Assembly: GCA_963816785.1 (NCBI GenBank)
Contig: CAWFLL010000004.1
Location: forward strand, 744,001-808,000
Direction of reading: 5' to 3'
Source: VRUE01 sp963816785
Lineage (GTDB): Bacteria > Actinomycetota > Thermoleophilia > Solirubrobacterales > 70-9
DNA length: 64,000 nt
Each line of letters begins with the position of its first letter. Positions within the stretch are counted from its first letter, which is position 1. The position numbers were made by a program, and so were the translations under genes. Positions 54,066 to 62,360 of this stretch are shown piece by piece. The notes under the pieces are model-generated. The model made no database searches. It worked only from the letters and a program-made list of their open reading frames with translations, and was not told where the DNA came from.

Positions 54066-54155
54066 CGCCCCCCACCAGCTGTGGCCGCTTTGTGCCGTCG
54101 TCCGTCATCGCTGCATTTTCACGCTCGCCTCTTCAAGGCGATCGGCAGGGCCGAA

Positions 54156-54413
54156 TCAAACCGCCTTGGCCAGCGTGCCCAGGATTCGGGGGTGGTCGTC
54201 GATGACCGGCAGGTCGATGATCTCCAGGGCGCCGAATCCGGCATTGCGACCGAGGCGTCGAAGGCTGCCGCTGCTGAACTCCCGGAAGGCGAACTCGTCA
54301 TCGGCGTAGACCTCGCCGGGGTCGGGGACGTGGACCGCGCCTTGGCCGGCGCCGCTGTCGCCCGGCACTCCATGGGTCTCAACAAGATCATGCCCCCGCG
54401 TTCAGGCGGTGTG
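54156..54413 (-). pseudogene. Methyltransferase C-terminal fragment
   Basis: About 85 residues: HDLVETHGVPGDSGAGQGAV, VPDPGEVYADDEFAFREFSS, then FGALEIIDLPVIDDHPRILG. These parallel LLETHGSADRA, IPAPGEVYARDDFVYWGF and FELIDAPVIDGHPRVIGALR of the gene at 10850, so it is the tail of a homologous gene. No SAM motif I, N-terminal half or start is present. It lies directly downstream of the MBL gene on the same strand. Confidence 0.65.
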
Positions 54414-54427
54414 GAGGCGCTAGCAGG

Positions 54428-55174
54428 TCATCCACCCGCGACGAACTCACGCAGCGCGACCCTGCCGCCGCCGACCAGCGGGTCGCCATGCGCGAACAAG
54501 AGACTGTCGAAATCGAGGTCGAGCAGCTGGCGAAGCGACTCCCGCAGTCCAGCCCGCACCGCCGAGGGGTCATCACCCATCAGGAATTCCGGCACGAACG
54601 TAAGTCCCCCGCCGCGGGGACGCGTGAGGCCGTCGGCGAATGCAAGCGCGCCGTCGCCGGCAGTCTCGATGTGTATCGCGGTGTCGTCCGGGCAGATGGC
54701 CCCCAGCTGGTGCGCGGTGATCCCCGGCGCTAGCTCCTCCCCGAACGCGAAGCCCTCGACCTTCGGGCCGCGCCCGAACTCGTGCAAGCCGGCGTCGCTG
54801 CAACGAACCGGGCATCCGAAGGCCTCCGCGTAGGCCTCGCTGTGGCGGAGATGGTGGCGGTTGGTGAGGACAATCTGGCCTGGAGTCTCTCGCCGCTCGA
54901 ACCACTCGAGGCCCTCGCGTGGCACCATCGGGTCGAGGACGATCCGGGCGGGCTCGATGTAGTACGAGTCCACGGGTAGCCTGATCCTCGGGTGGATCGC
55001 TGTCCAGTGGTGGACGCCGGGGAGCACCTCGCGAATCGGCCGGTGTGATGCGAGCTCGAGCGCGAGTGGGCGAAGGAACTGCGGCCACGCAGCGCTGGCT
55101 AGCTGGACGCCGGAGCGAGCCTGGCGGCTGAGGCGATTGAGTAACGCCATCGTGAGGACGTTACGCGACGGCAC
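54428..55174 (-). CDS. Metallo-beta-lactamase-fold hydrolase-like protein
   Basis: 248 residues. It has MBL-like order: VHHWTAIHPRIRLPVDSYYI, RIVLDPMVPREGLEWFERRE, then TNRHHLRHSEAYAEAFGCPV where HxHxDH would be, and FDSLLFAHGDPLVGGG near the end. The first metal motif is altered to HHxxH, so either it binds metal differently or is inactive; such variants occur in the family. The GTG/ATG choice is open (55174 or the ATG at 55147). Confidence 0.72.
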   Translation of the reverse strand: MPSRNVLTMALLNRLSRQARSGVQLASAAWPQFLRPLALELASHRPIREVLPGVHHWTAIHPRIRLPVDSYYIEPARIVLDPMVPREGLEWFERRETPGQIVLTNRHHLRHSEAYAEAFGCPVRCSDAGLHEFGRGPKVEGFAFGEELAPGITAHQLGAICPDDTAIHIETAGDGALAFADGLTRPRGGGLTFVPEFLMGDDPSAVRAGLRESLRQLLDLDFDSLLFAHGDPLVGGGRVALREFVAGG

Positions 55175-55593
55175 CCTCCAGTAACCGTGACGACGACCTC
55201 GACAGCCTCAAGGCTCAACGCGACCAGCGGCTCGACAGCGCCCAGATCGAAGTGGTCGGTGCGGTAGATGCAAGTCTCTGCGAGGCGCCGCGCACGTGGG
55301 CGTTCCAGGCCGGCACACCAGCCTGGCGCACGCGATAAGCCCGGAATACGGATACCTCTCCGGGCCCACGGAAGACCTTCCCTCGGATTCCTCGATATCT
55401 CTGAATATCCAAGTAGCGGTGGGGACTGCGTGCGGTCCGGGAGGCGCTTACGTCGTTGCGGGATGTGCCGGTGTGCATGTACGGGAACGCCCGGACTGCC
55501 GGTGGTAGCGACGACCGATACCCGGCCCGATTCGTCTCTCGCTACCACCCGCGGATAGTCGACGCATCAAGCCTCTAGTGTCTGTGCCGGCTG
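55175..55593. other. Gene-free stretch with repeat and degenerate sequence
   Basis: A 419-base gap. On the minus strand, TCIYRTDHFDLGAVEPLVAL is coding-like near 55200-55290 but cannot be assigned. A repeat shared with 24806-24860 lies at 55375-55425, and a 22-bp module plus hairpin repeat copy 5 at 55500-55562. Confidence 0.55.
55519..55562. repeat. 48-bp dispersed hairpin repeat, copy 5
   Basis: TACCCGGCCCGATTCGTCTC, the GCTACCAC arm and CCGCGGATAGTCGAC. Preceded by GGTGGTAGCGACGACCGATA (55501-55520), which recurs at 59937 joined instead to a tRNA fragment. Confidence 0.75.
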
Positions 55594-56841
55594 ATGGAAC
55601 AGCGGTCGACTCATAGCCAGCCGTTGCGGCGGATCGAAGAGGTGTTCGGCTCGCTCCCCGAGCGCTACCTGGGTGGCGAGGAGGGTCGCCAGGCGACTGT
55701 CCAGGTTCGCCTCTCCGACATCGGGCGCACCTGGGAAATCGAGCTGAGGGCCGACCGCTGCAAGGTTCGCACCTCCCCCCGCGGTGAGCCCAACGTGGTG
55801 ATCGGCACCGACGCCGCCACCTGGCTCGCCTTGCGCGAAGGGCGGCTCTCCGGTCTCGACGCCTTCCGGCAACGACGCCTGTGGGCCCGCGGCAATCTCG
55901 ACGTCGCGGTCAGCTTCGAGGGCCTGTTCAGGCTTCCCGGCGACCGCCCGCCGCTGCTGCGGGTGCACGACGTGCGGGTGCGCCGCGCACGGATCTCGTG
56001 CCTGACCGCCGGCCACGGCACGAAGCACGCGATCCTCATCCACGGGCTGGGCGGGGCGAAGAGCTCCTTCTATGAGACCGTGGCCGCGCTCTCGCCCGAC
56101 CACACCGTGCACGCTATCGACCTTCCCGGCTTCGGCTCATCCTCCAAGCCGCTCGCCTCCTATGACCCCGGCTTCTTCGCCCGCCACGTGCTGTGCCTGA
56201 TGGATGCTCTGGCGATCGACCGCGCCGACCTGGTCGGCAACTCGATGGGCGGACGGGTCGCGCTAGAGGTAGGCCTGCGGGCGCCGAGCCGGGTGCGAAC
56301 CCTGAGCCTGCTCGCCCCCTCGATGGCCTTTCGGCGCGGGCGCGAGCTGGTGCCGCTGGTCCGCGTCCTGCGCCCCGAGCTGGCGGTGCTGCCGCCGGTG
56401 TTGCGCCCACAGCAGGTGCGCGAGCGCTTCTGGCAGTTGATCGCCCGCCCGGAGCGCGTCGATCCCTCGGTCGCCGATATCGCCGCCGACGAGTTCCTCC
56501 GCACCCACCGCTCGCCTGCCGCCCGCATCGCCTTCTACGCAGCCGCCCGCCAGATCTACCTTGAGGCGCCGCACGGACCGAAAGGCTTCTGGACCCGCCT
56601 CGAGCTGCTGCGGCCGCCGGCGCTGTTCATCTGGGGAAGCGAGGATCCGCTCGTCCCGGCGCGCTTCTCCCGTCACGTCGGGGCCGCCCTCCCAGACGCG
56701 CCGCAGGTCGTGCTGTCGGAATGCGGACACGTCCCCCAGATCGAGCTGCCCGAGCGGACCCACGACCTCGTCCGCGGCTTCATGGCCTCGGCCGGCGAGA
56801 CCGCAGCGGCGCTACCGTTGCGGCCGGCTCGTTCGGCGTAA
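55594..56841 (+). CDS. SCP2-like domain fused to alpha/beta hydrolase
   Basis: 415 residues. Residues 1-110 look like a sterol-carrier (SCP2) domain: TVQVRLSDIGRTWEIELRAD and PNVVIGTDAATWLALREGRL. Residues 130-400 are an alpha/beta hydrolase: HAILIHGLGGAKSSFYETVA, nucleophile elbow DLVGNSMGGRVALEVG, acid in IWGSEDPLVPARFSRHV, and His in VLSECGHVPQIELPERT. This suggests a lipid-ester hydrolase with its own lipid-binding domain. An acyltransferase gene follows 50 bases later. Confidence 0.85.
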   Translation: MEQRSTHSQPLRRIEEVFGSLPERYLGGEEGRQATVQVRLSDIGRTWEIELRADRCKVRTSPRGEPNVVIGTDAATWLALREGRLSGLDAFRQRRLWARGNLDVAVSFEGLFRLPGDRPPLLRVHDVRVRRARISCLTAGHGTKHAILIHGLGGAKSSFYETVAALSPDHTVHAIDLPGFGSSSKPLASYDPGFFARHVLCLMDALAIDRADLVGNSMGGRVALEVGLRAPSRVRTLSLLAPSMAFRRGRELVPLVRVLRPELAVLPPVLRPQQVRERFWQLIARPERVDPSVADIAADEFLRTHRSPAARIAFYAAARQIYLEAPHGPKGFWTRLELLRPPALFIWGSEDPLVPARFSRHVGAALPDAPQVVLSECGHVPQIELPERTHDLVRGFMASAGETAAALPLRPARSA

Positions 56842-56891
56842 GATCCTCGAATGTTCTTCTTCTCGGAGTGTGCGGCGACGCCTCAGCCGCG

Positions 56892-57845
56892 ATGACTCCG
56901 ACCGGACTGGCTCAGCACGCGCAGCGAAACGGCAGCGGCGAGGGCGGCCTCGAGCTAGAGGCGGCCCGTGACGGGCGCGGCGCCGGGCCGCTCGGCTCGC
57001 TGCTGGGTGGCGCCGCGCGCCTCGTCAGGGAGCGCGTCTCTAGGCGCCTCGCCGCCCACCTCGAGGACCGCGACCCCGACTACCTGCGCGAGATGCTGCC
57101 GCTGCTCTGGCTGCTCTCCACCTTCTACTTCCGGGCCGAGGTGCGAGACCTCGGCAACGTCCCCGCCGATCGTCCCGTGCTACTCGTGGGCAACCACTCC
57201 GGCGGCAACATGATCGTCGACACGTTCATCTTCTCGCTTGCCTTCTACACATATTTCGGCGTCGAGCGGCCCTTCCACCAGCTCGCCCACAACCTCGCGA
57301 TCGCCTGGCCGCTCGCCGGCGAACTGCTGCGCAAATCGGGCACGATGAGCGCCTCGCCCGGGAACGCGGAGAAGGCGCTCGCCGCCGGTGCCGCGGTGCT
57401 CGTCTACCCCGGCGGCGACTGGGAGACCCACAGGCCGAGCTGGGAGGGCGACAAGATCGACTTCGCGGGCCGCAAGGGCTTCATCCGCCTGGCGCTCGAG
57501 GCCGGCGTGCCGATCGTTCCCGTGGTCTCGATCGGGGGCCAGGAGACGGCGCTCTTCCTGAGCCGGGGCGCCGGGCTCGCCAAGGCGCTGCGGCTCGACA
57601 CGCTGGCCCGGCTAAAGGTTCTGCCGATCTCGATCGCCGCGCCCTGGGGGCTGAACATCGGCGATTTCGCGGGCCACATCCCGCTGCCTTCGAAGATCAC
57701 GATCGATGTGCTGCCGCCGATCGACCTCGAGGGGGAGTTCGGCCCCGACCCAGACGTCGACGAGATCTACGCGCACGTGACCGCCCAGATGCAGGAAGCG
57801 CTCGACGGGCTCGCCGCCGAACGCCGCTTCCCGGTGGTCGGATGA
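56892..57845 (+). CDS. Lysophospholipid acyltransferase family protein (PlsC-like)
   Basis: 317 residues from ATG 56892. Motif I appears as PVLLVGNHSGGNMIVDTFIF, a variant of NHxxxxD with the His and Asp retained; motif III is AAVLVYPGGDWETHRPSWEG; and VPIVPVVSIGGQETALFLSR corresponds to motif IV. This fits the 1-acylglycerol-3-phosphate acyltransferase fold, often acting on unusual lipids. The SRPBCC gene overlaps by four bases, and the hydrolase lies upstream, suggesting a lipid-modifying operon. Confidence 0.85.
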   Translation: MTPTGLAQHAQRNGSGEGGLELEAARDGRGAGPLGSLLGGAARLVRERVSRRLAAHLEDRDPDYLREMLPLLWLLSTFYFRAEVRDLGNVPADRPVLLVGNHSGGNMIVDTFIFSLAFYTYFGVERPFHQLAHNLAIAWPLAGELLRKSGTMSASPGNAEKALAAGAAVLVYPGGDWETHRPSWEGDKIDFAGRKGFIRLALEAGVPIVPVVSIGGQETALFLSRGAGLAKALRLDTLARLKVLPISIAAPWGLNIGDFAGHIPLPSKITIDVLPPIDLEGEFGPDPDVDEIYAHVTAQMQEALDGLAAERRFPVVG

Positions 57846-58336
57846 GGATCAACGAGTCAGCGGTCGTCGCAGCTTCCCCCGAGACGATCTGGTACTACCT
57901 CGCCGACCCCGAGAACTACCTGCGCTTCATGTCGGGGATCACCCGCTGGGAGGTTGTGGACGGCAAACCCACCGGTCTCGGCGCCCGCTACCGGATCCTG
58001 GTTCGGATCGGGGCCGCCGAGGTCGGGGGGCTGATCGAGATGGTCGAGTGGAACCAGCCCTTCGACATCGCCTGGCACTCGGTGACCGGCGTCGACCACC
58101 GCGGTCGCTGGCGAATCCGCGAGCACAGCGAGGGGAACAGCAGGATCGAGTTCCGCTTCGCCTACGGCGTGGTCGGCGCGGGGATTCCCGGTTTGGTCAC
58201 GGAGATCGCCGCCGCCCTCACGGTGCGCCGCCAGATGCGGCGCACCTTGCAGCAGCTCAAACGCCAGGTCGAGCACGAACAGCGCCGCCTCGAGACCGAG
58301 CTGCGCCGCGGCGCGCAGCAGGCGGCGCGAGCCTGA
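57842..58336 (+). CDS. SRPBCC (START-like) polyketide cyclase/lipid-binding protein
   Basis: 164 residues, ATGA overlap with the acyltransferase. Pattern: AVVAASPETIWYYLADPENY, RWEVVDGKPTGLGARYRILV, then FDIAWHSVTGVDHRGRWRIR, and a long helix RQMRRTLQQLKRQVEHEQRR. The fold binds hydrophobic ligands. With the hydrolase and acyltransferase it probably handles a lipid intermediate. Confidence 0.82.
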   Translation: MRINESAVVAASPETIWYYLADPENYLRFMSGITRWEVVDGKPTGLGARYRILVRIGAAEVGGLIEMVEWNQPFDIAWHSVTGVDHRGRWRIREHSEGNSRIEFRFAYGVVGAGIPGLVTEIAAALTVRRQMRRTLQQLKRQVEHEQRRLETELRRGAQQAARA

Positions 58337-58339
58337 CTC

Positions 58340-58679
58340 GCTCCGAAGGAGCTCGCTCGCGGAGCGCGAGCGCTCGGCCTACGCGACCGCCGACTCGCTC
58401 GTGTTCTGCCACCCGGCGACGGGGCAAGCGCTACCACCCGAGCAAGATGCGGGAGCGCTACGCCGAAGCGTTGAAGGCGGCGAGGGTTCGCCGGGTTCGG
58501 TTCCACGATCTGCGGCACACCAGGAACGCGAATGGCGAGCGCCGGGGTTCCGATGCGGGCGCTCCAAGCGCTCATGGGGCACTCCAACATCGAGACGACG
58601 GAAATCTACGCCGACTACGCCCCCGACCCGAATCGGGGAGGCTCAATGGGCGGCGGCCGCCTTCCCCGGCGAATGAATT
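58340..58679 (+). pseudogene. Tyrosine recombinase (phage-type integrase) remnant
   Basis: Pieces in several frames make one C-terminal domain: AYATADSLVFCHPATG, then KRYHPSKMRERYAEALKAAR with VRRVRFHDLRHT (HxxR catalytic box), then MASAGVPMRALQALMGHSNI and ETTEIYADYAPDP (His and the nucleophile Tyr), and EAQWAAAAFPGE with a stop. At least three frame breaks and no N-terminal domain are present. Unlike other broken genes here this one is clearly decayed. It sits next to a hairpin-repeat copy and near initiator-tRNA fragments, as expected of a tRNA-integrating element. Confidence 0.8.
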
Positions 58680-58733
58680 GGTGCCGATTGGTGCCCGCTG
58701 ACAATCTCGGCCAGCGCCCCCACAACGCGAAAA

Positions 58734-58749
58734 CCCCGCCGTAGCGGGG
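58734..58749 (-). terminator. Hairpin terminator (minus strand)
   Basis: CCCCGC / GCGGGG arms around a four-base loop, with TTTTCG following on the minus strand. It stands in front of hairpin-repeat copy 6 exactly as the terminator of the intact initiator tRNA does, so copy 6 may mark a lost tRNA. Confidence 0.55.
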
Positions 58750-58759
58750 CCTTCGTTCA

Positions 58760-58804
58760 TAGCGGGGGCCCGATTCGTCTCTCGCTACCACCCACGGATT
58801 GTCG
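58760..58804. repeat. 48-bp dispersed hairpin repeat, copy 6
   Basis: TAGCGGGGGCCCGATTCGTC, the arm TCTCGCTACCAC and CCACGGATTGTCG. It follows the integrase remnant and terminator. Confidence 0.78.
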
Positions 58805-58960
58805 ACCGAACTCGTCTTACTGATTGACCCCGCCCAGGCTGTCGCTTTCACGCGACGGGCTAGACGCAGGTCCTGGCAACCAGCGAACTGGACCAGCTGG
58901 GGGCGTAGCCCCTCGGGGCGGAAGGAGACGTGACCCCGACGTACCTCCGGCCCCTGCCGG

Positions 58961-59734
58961 CTACCGGGCCGACTCGATCAGGCCGTAGTGGCCGTCGTAG
59001 CGCATGTAGATCACGTTGCCGTAGCCGCTCGCGGCATCGGTGAAGTACATGAACCGATGGTTGAGGATGTTCATCTCCGCAACCGCGTCCTCGAGTCTGG
59101 TCGGCCCGCTCATCCGGCTCTCCTCGTAGACGATCCCAGCGCTCTCGCCCGACCAGCCGATCCCGCTCGGTCCGATAACGCCGAGTCGGCCGTCGTCGCG
59201 GTGGTACGCGACGGCGTCGGCGCCGGTCTCGCGCTCGATGAACAGGTAGAAGTCGTGATCGAGGAACTCCATCTCCTCGGCGGCCTCGGCGGGGGTGAGC
59301 GGGTCGGTGGCGAAGGTCTTGCGGCGGACTATCTGCCGCTCCTCCGGCGCTCGCGGGAAGTAGTCAGGACGGTCGGTGGCAAGGCTGGAATGCCGCCACT
59401 CGCCCGCCTTGCGCTCGGTCGGACGGCGGGCCTGGTCGGTGCGACGGTCGACGAAGCTCCGCAGCTGCCGCTCGAGCCGCTGAGTGAGGCTGTCAACCGC
59501 CGCGATCGGGTCGAGGTCGGCGACCTTCGCCCGGATCATCGGGCCATTCAGGTCGATCTCGCCCTCGGCCCGGGCGGAGCGCTCGATCCGCGGGTTCGCT
59601 TCCTGGACGAGCACCACTCGAGCACCGAGGACCGGGATGTCGACGAGTCGGTCCAGCGCCCCGACCTTCTCCTCCGCGTGCTCGCGCGCCTCACCCGGGA
59701 CGTCGCCTCTCATCGTCACGTCTACCTGAATCAT
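58961..59734 (-). CDS. hpf: Long-form ribosome hibernation promoting factor
   Basis: 257 residues from ATG 59734 (MIQVDVTMRGDVP), chosen because the longer frame adds sequence unlike the family. The N-terminal S30AE fold covers residues 1-100 and binds the small subunit. The tail has two copies of the HPF tail unit: RRKTFATDPLTPAEAAEEME with EFLDHDFYLFIERETGADAV, and MNILNHRFMYFTDAASGYGN, each ending in a YxxDGxxGxI block. Most long HPFs have one tail copy, so this is a duplicated version. It should dimerise 70S ribosomes in stationary phase. Confidence 0.85.
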   Translation of the reverse strand: MIQVDVTMRGDVPGEAREHAEEKVGALDRLVDIPVLGARVVLVQEANPRIERSARAEGEIDLNGPMIRAKVADLDPIAAVDSLTQRLERQLRSFVDRRTDQARRPTERKAGEWRHSSLATDRPDYFPRAPEERQIVRRKTFATDPLTPAEAAEEMEFLDHDFYLFIERETGADAVAYHRDDGRLGVIGPSGIGWSGESAGIVYEESRMSGPTRLEDAVAEMNILNHRFMYFTDAASGYGNVIYMRYDGHYGLIESAR

Positions 59735-60187
<453 letters not shown>

Positions 60188-61737
60188 CTAGCCGACGACG
60201 ATCTTCGACTTCGCTGCCTTGCCGGCACTGCCCTTGACCTGGAAGGTCAGCTTGTCGGTTCCATCAGCCCCGGGCTTGACCTTGACCGTGATCGTGACCG
60301 TCTTTTTTGCTCGCCCTTTCAACGGCCCGAGCTTCTTGCACTTCGGCGCTTTCAGGTCCGCTTTGGCCGCTTTCGGCAGCTTCACGCAGACCTTGGCGTT
60401 CTTGGGCTTCAGATCACCCTGGTTGACCGCCTTCACCTTGAAGGTCGCGAGGTCGCCGGGCTCCGCTTTCGCCTTCTTCTTCGTCGTCAGCTTGATCTTC
60501 GCGGCTTTGACCTGGACCGCAGCGCTGGTCTGGCTGGCGGATCCGACTTGGTTGGTCGCCCTCGTCGAACAGGTGTAGCTACCAGGCGATTTGGCCCCGA
60601 ACGCCGCTGCCGTGGCGCCGCCGATCGGACTGCCGTTGCGCAGCCATTGGTAGGCGATCGAGCTCGGTGCCTGGTAGACGAACGAACCGGGGAAATCCGC
60701 CGCCCAGTTGCCGCTCGAGCAGGTCAGTTCCGAGCGCAATTTCGCATTACGAGCAAGCGTCGGCGCTCCCGTGCCGGTCGGGCTCTTGAGGATCACCGGG
60801 TCCTGCGTGTTATGCACCGGCGCCGTTTGCGGAGTAATGCCGCCGACACCGCCCGTCAGATCGGCGAACCCGATCGTGTTGACCCGCACCTCTTCCTGTG
60901 AGTTCGGCCAGTAGATCCGGCCCAGGGTCGGATCGAACGCGAGGCCGAACGGGTCTTTGATCGTGGCGCCAGCGATATTGACGTCAGCCCCACCGCTTCC
61001 GTTGAGGTTCGCGAAAGAGATGGCCCCCTCCGTATGGTCGGCCCAGTACACCCGCCCGGCCACCGGATCGACGGCCAGACCGCTGATCGAATCCGGCGGC
61101 GTCGCTCCGGTGATGTTGAGATCTCCGCCCCCCGTGTTGTCGAGGTTCGCGTAGAGAGATTCCTTTAGGAGAATTGTTGTTCCCCCAGTACACGCGCCCG
61201 CCGATCGGATCGAGGGCGATCCGATAGGCGAAGTCGACGGTCGCGCCGGTCGTGTTGAGAACCCCGCCGATGCTGCCGTCAAGCCGAGCCCAGGAGATCG
61301 TCCCGGTGGGGGGCATGTCGTTGATCCAGTAGATCGTCCTCGTCGCCGGATCGATGGTCACGCCTTCCGGTTCTTCCATCGGCGCACCGGGAGCGCTGAA
61401 GACGGAGGCGCCCCTGCCGTCGAGGTAGACGACGCTGATCTGGCCTTGCGGGAGGCCCACCGTGGCTCGCTACGAAGAGGCGATTGGTGACCGAGTCGTA
61501 CGCCATCCCTTCGGGGTTGCTGATCCCACCCCCCGCGACGTTGAGGCTGCCGCCGCCGCTGCCGTCGATGTTGGCAAAGGAGATCGACGCGTCTTCGCTG
61601 TAGTTGTCCCAATAGATCGTTTCTGCCGCCCACGCCCTGGCGGTGAACACAAGCAGCGCAACACAGGCAAGGGCGATCAGCGCCGAGCCCCTGGCAACGA
61701 TGTGCCGATGGTCCCTGCGCCCGGAGGCGAGACTCAT
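60188..61737 (-). CDS. Secreted YWTD-repeat protein with Ig-like and DUF11-like C-terminus (two frame breaks)
   Basis: About 517 residues if joined. ATG 61737 is followed by a signal peptide (GSALIALACVALLVFTARAW) and repeats of LDL-receptor YWTD type: ETIYWDNYSEDASISFANID, TIYWINDMPPTGTISWARLD, RVYWADHTEGAISFANLNGS, RIYWPNSQEEV. These predict a beta-propeller. Then comes an Ig-like part (SSIAYQWLRNGSPIGGATAA) and a Lys/Pro-rich DUF11-like end (VTITVKVKPGADGTDKLTFQ). Frame breaks lie near 61460 and 61175. Probably cell-surface or exported; function unknown. Confidence 0.75.
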
Positions 61738-61843
61738 TGCCGGAATGCTTTCGTCCAAGCTCCAAAGCCTAACGCTCGGTTTGACACCTGGTTCGTCCTT
61801 AGCACCACGGCACCTTGCCGTGAAGCCTCTCCTCACAAAGGAA

Positions 61844-61865
61844 AAGGCCCCGTTTCCGGGGCCTT
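61844..61865 (-). terminator. Terminator of the initiator tRNA
   Basis: AAGGCCCCG / CGGGGCCTT arms around a short loop, then TTTTCC on the minus strand, seven bases past the tRNA 3' end. Confidence 0.85.
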
Positions 61866-61871
61866 CTCCTA

Positions 61872-61945
<74 letters not shown>

Positions 61946-62026
61946 GCGGACTGCCAATGCTAGCAACGCAGGCAGGATCGGCAAGGTCAGCGATAGCATC
62001 GGTCGCCGATTGGCGGCAGCGGCCAA

Positions 62027-62350
62027 ATGAGGCGTCGTTCTCGGCCAGACGTGCGCGACAACCCTGAGAAAGACCGCTTCGATGTCCTGGTCGACGGGCG
62101 GCGGGTCGGCTACCTGAGGTACCGGCGCTTTCCGGACCGCATCGACCTCATCCACACCGAGATCCTGCCCCAGCACGAGGGCAAGGGATACGGTGGCGTG
62201 CTGATCGCGGCGGCCCTGGCAAGCGCGCGGGAGGAGGGCCTCGCAGTCATCCCCCACTGTCCCTTCGTGCGCAAGTACATCGCGCACCACCCGGCCACGG
62301 TCGACCTTGTCCCAGCCGCGCGGCGTGCCGAGTTCGGGCTGCCGGAGTAG
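62027..62350 (+). CDS. GNAT-family N-acetyltransferase, YjdJ-like
   Basis: 107 residues. It shows the short GCN5 fold of the YjdJ/COG2388 type: FDVLVDGRRVGYLRYRRFPD, HTEILPQHEGKGYGGVLIAA (acetyl-CoA loop), then PHCPFVRKYIAHHPATVDLV. The acceptor substrate is unknown. It starts about 80 bases after the tRNA. Confidence 0.87.
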   Translation: MRRRSRPDVRDNPEKDRFDVLVDGRRVGYLRYRRFPDRIDLIHTEILPQHEGKGYGGVLIAAALASAREEGLAVIPHCPFVRKYIAHHPATVDLVPAARRAEFGLPE

Positions 62351-62360
62351 GCTGGCCCCG

